This document shows positions 56,431-64,000 of a DNA stretch of 64,000 bases, piece after piece. Origin of the DNA: Typha latifolia (Eukaryota > Streptophyta > Magnoliopsida > Poales > Typhaceae); contig CM034105.1 of assembly GCA_019914945.1 (NCBI GenBank), forward strand, positions 6,944,001 to 7,008,000, in the 5' to 3' direction. The position numbers and the translations under genes are program-made. The notes beneath the pieces are model-generated. The model was not told where the DNA came from. It ran no database searches and worked only from the letters and a program-made list of their open reading frames with translations. Each line of letters starts with the position of its first letter. The stretch's first letter is position 1.

Positions 56431-56699
56431 ACATGTGGATACTAATACGGTCTCACGTCCGCCGGTGCAACCCCGGGCACAATCTCTATGCGATGGACCG
56501 CCGTTCTCCTTGGTGCCAACTCCTTTGGCTCCTCAAACAGTCCTAACAAATTTATCTAATAAATTAGACAATTTAATTATGGTACTTGGACTCAATATGG
56601 GCTCATCTCCTGTCGGTCCTAATTGAAGAAGATAGGCCAAATCAATCGCACAAGGCAGCCCCACCATTGGCTGCATTGTTGGAATCGGTGAAGACCGAA

Positions 56700-57132
56700 T
56701 GCTATGAAGCTGCACACCTTTGTTTTCTTACTTAAATTTTATCCACATGCTTCGGAAATCAAAAGTGGCGAGTCCCAAGCTCTGCAACCACTTAGTGCCA
56801 ACGACAATGTCTGCTTCTCGCAATGCCAACGGATACAAGTCTACAATGATATCGTGTCCCTGCACCCGTATACCGACCTGACGACACAAGCTCTCAGCCC
56901 GAAGCTTCATGTCGTCTCCAATAGCAACATCAAACCCCACGGTCAGTTCAGCATTCAAGCCCAACTTTCTCACTAACCTCTTATCTAGAAATTTGTGTGT
57001 AATGTCAGAATTGATGAGGATGCGCACACAATACTTTCTAATGAGTCCGTCCACCCACAATGTCCTCGGTGCAAAAGTACCCGAATATGCATGCATCAAT
57101 ATTTCAGCTTGGATAATCACTATGTACCCCAA
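56700..57132 (-). pseudogene. Gypsy F aspartic protease
   Basis: A 134-residue open frame gives EILMHAYSGTFAPRTLWVDG, then CVRILINSDITHKFLDKRLV. The catalytic D-T/S-G is changed to NSD, so it is inactive. The C-terminal half is well kept (DIIVDLYPLALREADIVVGT). Gag is missing: LTR-type sequence of the gypsy B family starts immediately at 57133. Confidence 0.82.
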
Positions 57133-58870
57133 TAGAGCTTGAGATATACAAAGGCCTTAAGCACTTAATTCCCAAAATCTAAGCAAATAAATAACTACAT
57201 TAGTATCAATAACTCTAAGTTAATTAATAAACTCCAAAAAGAAATAAAGAAATCCAAAGTTAAACAACACTGTCTTCCAAAGTTATACTAAAACAACAAA
57301 CGTGACTAAAGGAAAACTAAAGCCCTAAGTGAAGGTAAACGAGTTCTAGTGCACCGGGTCCATTTACCACGCCGATCAGTATCTAAAATATTAAGAGATT
57401 TTTATGAGAAAACAAAATTAGTTAAGTGTGTGAATCCATCCAAAAATGAATGAAACCATAATCCATGAAGAATGATTTTAAAATCCAAAGTTTAACACTT
57501 AACATATATAAATAATACCCAACATGCTCATAATATGAATAATAAAGTATGAATAATAATAATGTCATTAACAAATTGATAACATGCTCAAATTTTATTA
57601 TGCAAAACTTTTGAATCTCAAATAAATGTCATTTTATCATTTTGGGTATGTGCCCATAGATCTACGTCAACTAAAAGTCACTATCAAAATGCCACTCAAG
57701 TCCTTTCTTTATAGCTTATCCGGTTAGGGTCCTCAAGAAGTATCACCAAGTAATAAACACACTATTTTTTTTTGTTAACTGTTGAGAGATACTAGAGTTA
57801 CTATAAGAAGTCTTTCGATGTAGCATGAGATTGTTACCTAATCCTACTTTATACTCATCATGATTTAAGTTTCGTCAACTAGTCTTGATCAATATACTTA
57901 CAATTTGCACAAAATATAACAATGCACGAAGAGTAATATTGTACAAAAATTGACATTGCAAAATGATAATATGATAACAAAATTCCGTATACATATGGTC
58001 CATGCGAAATAATTCCTAGTTATGAGACAAATAAAAATGTAAGTAAATCTACTTACATATGGTCCATGCGAAATAACTCAAATCAATAATCCAAGTGCAA
58101 GGAAAAATGGACACCTTTATTCATAATTCCTAGTTAATTTAATAATATATATAATTTCTAAAATTAGAACTAATTTTAACATGAGTTGCAGCCCACTCAC
58201 GACATTAACATGAGTTAGGCCCTTGGCGCAACTAAGCCCAATCTAGGGCTAAGCTATAGTGAGCCCAGCATATCCCTAGTTCCTTCAACCACGAGTTGGC
58301 ACATTTTGGTCCTAACAAATTGTTCATCTCCTCTTTTAACGGAAAGGTGGGAGAGCGATCACCACACCAACAACCAAAACCAAACCACACCAACTAGTTT
58401 GTTAATACAAGGGCAATGCATGTGAGGTGAAGGAAGCATATTGAGGTGATCGGCGACGAGAAGACCATTGTCTATGCCCAGCGTCCATGGCAATTGACAA
58501 TCTCCCAAATAGAGCAACAATGACTAAAATAGAGTGCACCAATGCATTATTCTCGCGAGTTAAAGTGAGATCGATTATTTGGAGATGACCGGGGGCAATA
58601 GCAATCACCAGAACAATGCTAAGAGATTGTTGACAGGGAGGCTACATGGTATAGGCTCCCTTGAAAGCTCAAGGAACACATAGAGGGTATCGATAGGATG
58701 AGCTTCACTAGGTGAAGCTTCTCGGACCAGTGCTGCATCGACTAAGGCCACTATGCGACAAATTTCGTTGATGAAGAAAAAAAAGTAACAAATGTGGCTA
58801 CACTATCATATACTTTATTAAACTGAAATTGATTTCTAGGGGTAGAGGACTCATAAGCGAGTTACTAGAT
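57133..58870 (-). repeat. LTR of the gypsy B family, inverted, copy 1
   Basis: This is the reverse complement of the 5741-6835, 8372-9998 and 13420-14988 LTR family: gcttgagatatacaaaggcc, ctatcaaaatgccactc, ttatccggttagggtcctc, ttcaatgtagc-like and gttgcagcccactc blocks appear in inverted order. The terminal gggtcatgaca is missing, so it is truncated where it meets gypsy F. The right end is approximate. Confidence 0.7.
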
Positions 58871-60370
58871 GGTCTTGACTTGTTTCGGCAATGCTCTAAC
58901 GGTTGGATCCGACAATCCATACTAAAATAACTAATATGACTATAGGGAAAGCAAAGTCCTAAGTGGAATTAAAAGAGTTTTGGTGTATCTCATTTATTCG
59001 CCACGCTGATCAGTATATGAATTATTAAAATAGTTTTATGAGCTAACAATTTTGGCGTAGTAGATGAATACAACCAAAAATGAATGAAGATCATAATCAA
59101 TAAAGCATAAATTTAAAATGCAAGGCTTAACAATTAACTATAAACGGATCATACTTAGAATCTCATAATATTAATAAAAAAATATGAGTAATAATAATGC
59201 AAGTAACAAACTGATAACATGCTCAAATTTTATTTTGCAAAACTTCTCAATCTCAAATGTCATATTCTCATTTTGATTCTATGCCCGCGGATTCGTATCA
59301 ACTACAAGTCAACCTCGAGATGACACTCTAGTCTTTTCCTTGTAACTGATCCGGTTAGGACTACGAGATGTCATTAAGTGATAAATGTACACTATATTTT
59401 CTCCTAACTGTTGAGAGAGATTGGAATCATTGTAGAAAATCTTTTGACCTAGTCTAAAATCGTTCCCTAACTCTACCAGAATGACCTAAGAAAGTCATTA
59501 CAATAATCTAAAATATGTTTGTTCTCTAAACTTTCAGGTAAAGTCGAGTCACCATGGAAACTCGTAGAACAATATATGAAGATACTTCTTTTTAGTCCTT
59601 CCCATATAATTTAAGTTATGCTAATTACTTATGATCAATATACTTGCAATTTGCATGTTTGCATGAAGGATAACAATTCACAAAGAGTAACATTGCATGA
59701 AGATAACATGATAGCACAATAGCATATACATATTTTCACAAAATATGAGATAAACATAAATGTGAGTGAATCCACGCACATGTGGTCTATGCGGAATAAC
59801 TCAAATCAATAATCTAGGTGCAAGAAAATTTGAGACCTTTATTCATAAACAATTCCTATTTTAATTTAACAATATAAAAAATTTCTAATATTAAAAAAGT
59901 AATTTTATTCCAGCTAAAATGAAGATCAAATAGTTGGGCTAGGTTGCGGCTAGGCGGCAATCTACTCAGTACATTAGCATTAGTTGGGCTCATTGCCCAA
60001 CTAACCCAATCTAGGGATGAGCTGTAGCAAGCCCTTCAACTACAGGTTAGGACATTTGGGTCCCAACCCATAGCTCATCTCCTTTCTTGACGAAAAGATG
60101 GGAGAAGAAGGTGCTTGTCAACGGTCACTACCGTTGACAGCCCTAATCAAACACACTGATTAGTTTGCCAAGACAAGGGCAACACAAGCAAGGTGAAGGG
60201 AAGCCGATCAGGGCGAGCAATAGTGGGAAGAGCATCTTCCATAGCTAGCAGCAATGGCGATTCTCGATCTCCCAAATGAAGCCACGAGGTCTTAAAGTCT
60301 CAAACAAAAGGCACCAACACTTCTTCTCGCATAGTGAAGTGTGACTGACTAGCTGTATGTGGCTAGAGTG
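58871..60370 (-). repeat. LTR of the gypsy B family, inverted, copy 2
   Basis: It repeats the same order of blocks as copy 1 (aagcaaagtcctaagtgg, acgctgatcagtat, actgatccggttaggac, ctgttgagagag, gttgcggctagg) and lies head to tail with it. No gag or pol sequence lies between the two copies. Boundaries are approximate. Confidence 0.65.
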
Positions 60371-61095
60371 TTACGATTGCCTTTGGTGAATGTGATTTTC
60401 TATCCGATTTAATAATCTGGACATAACTCAGCACGAAACTTGTGAAGGTAATTGAGATTGATCTAAGTGTTGGATTGACCTGAGTTTTGGATATGTTGTT
60501 CCCTGCGAGTTAAGAATCCAAGGCAACTGAAAATCTCATCAATCGGATGAGTAGATCGAAAGTTACATATGCAACAATGATTGAAGGTCAGGAGATAGCA
60601 AAATAGACATGGATTATATGGTTAGGGTTATGGGAGATAATTATGTGGTTAGGGTTATAGGAGATAATTATGGGTTATGAGAGAAGCGACGAAGGATTAA
60701 CCTCGACCATAGACGAGAAATTGGGTTGGATACCAAGGGGGAGAAAAGAGGAGGGAGAAGATTGCTCAAGCCTAAAAACCAATTCCAATAATCAATAATT
60801 CAAAGAGGCTACTTTTTCACATATATAGAGGCTAGCCAAACATCTAAAACTCTAAACAAATCCTATTACAACTCAACTTTCTAGTCGTGTGATCGAATGC
60901 ACCTTGATTGCGTTCTAATGACCAAAACGCGTTCTCTGTATGTGCTAAAGCGAATCAAGCTTTTGAACAATTGCGTTTGAATGACATCTATTTGCGTTTG
61001 AACGCACCGGCCAGAAACTATTTTATTTACCTAAAACATAAATAGAATTGATATAAATTGACGTGATTTCACTATGCACCTATATCAAGAATTGC
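60371..61095 (-). repeat. LTR of the C/D gypsy family, inverted
   Basis: On the - strand it follows a chromodomain and polypurine-like tract (ggaagcgtagtaaa, 61096-61112). It carries the palindrome cluster 60890-61010 (gcgtttgaacgcacc and relatives). Pyrimidine-rich leader text occurs in inverse further left. The left boundary is approximate. Confidence 0.6.
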
Positions 61096-61126
61096 AATAA
61101 TTTACTACGCTTCCCTCACTTTGTCC

Positions 61127-61262
61127 TCAAGGTGCAAAGTGAGGAAGATGATCTATCAAGTCATCCTCTAGCTCCTATGTTGCCTCGTCAATGGGTCGAA
61201 CCATCCACTACCAAAACCTCTGTCTCCAAGCGCTTGACATGTTGCCACCTAGCCAAGATCCA
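61127..61262 (-). pseudogene. Chromodomain remnant of a - strand chromovirus
   Basis: On the - strand the segment reads WMVRPIDEAT, a stop, then ELEDDLIDHLPHFAP and a stop. It aligns with the chromodomains at 25285 (WLGRPTDESTWELESDIMDH) and 43325. A frameshift precedes the Trp. The Trp of the ATW motif has become a stop codon (tag). Confidence 0.78.
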
Positions 61263-62921
61263 AACTAGCTCATTAATCTCCTATTTTGCAAATGACTCGG
61301 GCAAGTTCGTCCCCCACAATGATATTATGTCCAATCTTTGCCTTCAAAATTGACACATGGAACACCGAATGTGAAACACACAAGCCTCCAAATACATGTG
61401 TATACTACGTGGGTAAATTCCTCCATGCGATGCATCACATGACCTGTCAGTAATAGGTTTCCACAAGAGACATAGAAATATAGTTTCATACCATAAATAA
61501 TCTCAAGTAATTATGAGTCCAGATACAAGTTCCACAGGCCACAACAAGCCTTTAAGATATACAACCAAAATACATTTCTAATGTCCAAAATACAACGCCA
61601 ATCATAATACCCTCGCAGGGGCTCGATACAACTAATAGAAATAGTCATAACAGAAATAAAGGCAGCTACTCCTCGCTACCCGCATCTGCTTTCCTTAGCT
61701 CTGAAATGATGCTATCAAGAGGTGGTGAGCACACAGCCCAGCGAGTAAAATCCATACAATCTATAACAATGAAATCACAGTTGCATATCCAATGCATGCC
61801 TATAATTGCTAGCAATAAAAATACACTTATTTAAATGACTTACCATGAGTTACTAAAACAATGCAATCAATAAAGACTACAGATCACTATCTTAGAACAT
61901 GCCAACTCCTACTCATATCAGGATAAGTCCACATAGGTATAAAGCTTGATACAATCTTTTATTCATACAAATGTCAATCATAATATTTACATGTTATGCT
62001 TAGAAGTAAAAAAGTAGTTTAGTCATTTCATGCTCACCAAGACATTAATCATGTTTTATCATAGCCCACCGAGCCATTCACCACACAATGTAAATATTCT
62101 CAAGAAAATCATCCATCACATAACCATCCATCATCTCATACATCGAGGAGGGATATATACACATCTAGCGATAATATCACCAAAACATGCATGGCGACAC
62201 TACGTGTGACTGGTTGTATGTGGCCATCAGACTAAGGACCTCGGTCGTAGGCCCATATCTCACTATCTTTAAATCATCACCGCCCTTAGCGGGAGAGTCA
62301 AGAGCCCTCAGCTCATCAATGGATGCCCTAACCCTGCGTCGTCGGGTATCGCTAGAGATATATCTCCACCTTATAATCATGTTCTTATTATCATCATAAT
62401 CTAGGTCTGACTATGCAGTATAATTACTTGAATGCCACACAGGCTCTCGACCTCAGGTGTAGGCTGCTAATAATATAGTCATATATAATACACTCTATCA
62501 TTAACCCTGGGCTGAGCGAATAAGGGCACTGCCTAGTCAGAAGCCGACTACTAATGATAGGTGAAAGTGGTGCAGTGTCTGTGAGTGTACAAGTCATGTC
62601 ATAGTCATCACGGTCGTTACATTCTATATTCACAACAGATAATTATGCAAGGGTTTCTCATACATGATATATGTAGATCATCGTTATACTAATGCATGTG
62701 CTAACATTAACATTCTCATAACATTATGATGAGTAAACTATCAATAACTACACATGTTAAGATATATCATGGTACACTAGATGCATGTATTAATACTAAC
62801 ATTCCTACAGTATCATGGAAGGTATAATAGCTGCAACTAGTTCTCCTCAACTAGCCGGCTCCTCTAGAATCCCAAAATCCTCCTCACGTAGTGTCGATCC
62901 TATTAATTAACGCAAGTAAAT
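61263..62921 (-). other. Unclassified retroelement interior between chromodomain remnant and primer-site array
   Basis: No gag or pol motif is recognised. The text resembles gypsy LTR sequence in inverse orientation: gcacacagcccagcgagtaa near 61730, catagcccaccgagccattc near 62065, and cctcggtcgtaggcccatat near 62240. It may therefore be an LTR of another family that replaced the internal region. Short open frames at 62177-62633 have no domain. Confidence 0.4.
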
Positions 62922-63070
62922 GATATGCTTTGATACCAAATTGTTAGGCTCTAATACTAAATTGATAGGCTCTGATACCAATTTGATATGCTCTGATACC
63001 AAATTATTAGGCTTTGATACCAAATTGATAGGCTCTGATACCAATTTGATATGCTCCGATACCACTTGAT
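62922..63070 (-). repeat. Tandem array of the tRNA-Met primer binding site
   Basis: Seven head-to-tail units of about 21 bp each contain gctctgatacca or a one- to two-base variant, which on the - strand is TGGTATCAGAGC, followed by aaattg or aatttg. The leading bases cycle atat, ttag, atag, giving a 63-bp higher-order repeat present 2.3 times. The array lies where a single primer binding site is expected, directly inside the - strand LTR at 63071-63575. Confidence 0.9.
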
Positions 63071-63575
63071 GAGTTCTTGAACCAAAGATAGGCTACGCAA
63101 CAATTCCTTCAAGGTCTAGATGTATTATAGGAATCAGTCTGCGCGACCGTGGGAAAATATTCGTCAAATATTCTCTAGTAGTCAGAAAATTACGAAACCA
63201 ATTGGGTTAGATCCATAATTCCTGATCTACAATTTTCGTATTTACGCCATCCACATATATATAGAGGCTAGCCAACAAGTCCTAAAAAAATATGAAACCC
63301 TAATTCTAGAGGATTCCCGTCAATCGCGTTCGAACGCACCAAAATATGTTCTCTGTATATGCGAACGTGATGCAGGCATTCAAACTCGCCCGACTGCATT
63401 CGAACGCACAATATGCGTTCTCTGTATTTGCGAACCTGATGCAGGCGTTCGCAAGGACGTTTGAATGCGACCCCTCCTGCATTCGAACGCGACCTACATG
63501 AATTTTATTTTAATAAAAATAAACACCTAATGTAATAAGAAAAGATTCTATCTAATTGTATCAATAAAGTCATAC
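63071..63575 (-). repeat. LTR of the C/D-like gypsy family, inverted, adjoining the primer-site array
   Basis: On the - strand it starts TGATACAATTAGATAG near 63571 and contains the palindrome cluster 63325-63495 in two related ~75-bp modules, then agcctctatatatatgtgg-type text. It ends at the primer-site array. It is much shorter than the 1.5-kb LTR at 25428. Confidence 0.7.
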
Positions 63576-63579
63576 GTAA

Positions 63580-64000
63580 GGTTAAGGGAGACCTTAGTGG
63601 GCTATAGTCCCACTATAGCCCACAAGGCTAGCTGTGGTAGGCTGGGGGTCCAACCATAGCCCACCAAAGATTTGATTGGTTGGCTGTTAGTCGCAACCAA
63701 CCCAAATCTTTGGTTTAGTGGGCTGTGGTCTGACCGCAGCCCTTTGGTGGGTTGCGGCCTGTAGCCCACCAAAATTTGGGTTGGTGGGCTGCGGTCTGCA
63801 GCCCACCAAGGGTTGGGCTTAGACCGCAGCCCACTAAGGGGATGGGTGGGGGTTAAACAAACCCCCACCCTCCCTCACCATCTCCTTTCGAGGGAGGGAG
63901 ACAGAGGGGGGAGAGAGAAGGGCCCAGCGTTGCTGGTGGCCCACATTGTCGGTAGCCCACCCTCGAGGTCAATAGCCCGCAACCCTCACCCGGGGTGGGT
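63580..64000. repeat. GC-rich block of overlapping hairpins
   Basis: The units gtgggctgcggtctg and cagcccaccaa recur several times in both orientations. Perfect hairpins include tgggctatagt-ccc-actatagccca (63599-63623) and ttggtgggctgc-ggtct-gcagcccaccaa (63781-63809). From 63880 a gagggaggga purine run follows. Similar gggctgcggt text occurs in the gypsy B LTRs, so this may be a rearranged LTR end. The open - strand frame is repeat-driven. Confidence 0.55.

Noticed and set aside
62922..63070. Regular 21-bp repeats considered as a CRISPR-like array
   Set aside because: There are no unique spacers: the units are contiguous and each contains the tRNA-Met primer binding site. The context is a plant LTR element.

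Overview
This window looks like nuclear DNA of a flowering plant. The evidence is one intron-containing plant gene with clean GT-AG junctions (a type-B two-component response regulator), plus a dense, nested and mostly decayed set of plant transposons: Ty3/gypsy chromoviruses with chromodomains, a Ty1/copia element, a LINE 3' end, hAT-like elements with 8-bp target duplications and one long-TIR DNA element. Plant-type primer binding sites (TGGTATCAGAGC and variants, complementary to initiator tRNA-Met) recur through the window. The species cannot be named from the sequence. No rRNA, tRNA, plasmid, phage or CRISPR feature was recognised.

Layout. 1-5270: degenerate + strand gypsy (A) whose reverse transcriptase carries a tandem duplication. 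5741-14988: second + strand gypsy (B), with a solo LTR of its own family inserted in its protease. 14989-16158: unidentified. 16159-18083: small non-autonomous LTR element on the - strand. 18234-26934: chromovirus (C-outer) interrupted by a 3.5-kb deletion-derivative gypsy (C-inner). 26951-32360: the - strand response-regulator gene, of which the first four exons (28809-32215) can be placed exactly. 32361-39247: AT-rich intergenic DNA with two hAT-like non-autonomous elements. 39248-48414: - strand copia element broken up by a gypsy (D, 39737-44085), a gypsy LTR and a hAT element. 48415-50340: - strand gypsy gag plus LTR. 50345-50880: LINE end. 53026-53800: long-TIR element. 54290-57132: - strand gypsy (F). 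57133-63575: - strand LTRs and element remnants, including a tandemly multiplied primer binding site. 63580-64000: hairpin-rich GC block.

Function. Only the response regulator looks like a host gene under selection: its receiver triad, phospho-acceptor Asp, conserved Lys and GARP DNA-binding domain are intact as far as the sequence can be followed, and its ATG has a strong context. Its remaining 3' exons were not found, so it is either cut off by the transposon block below 28.8 kb or has a very long, transposon-filled intron. Every retroelement seen is interrupted by stops, frameshifts or deletions and is presumably immobile, although several could have used partner enzymes in the past.
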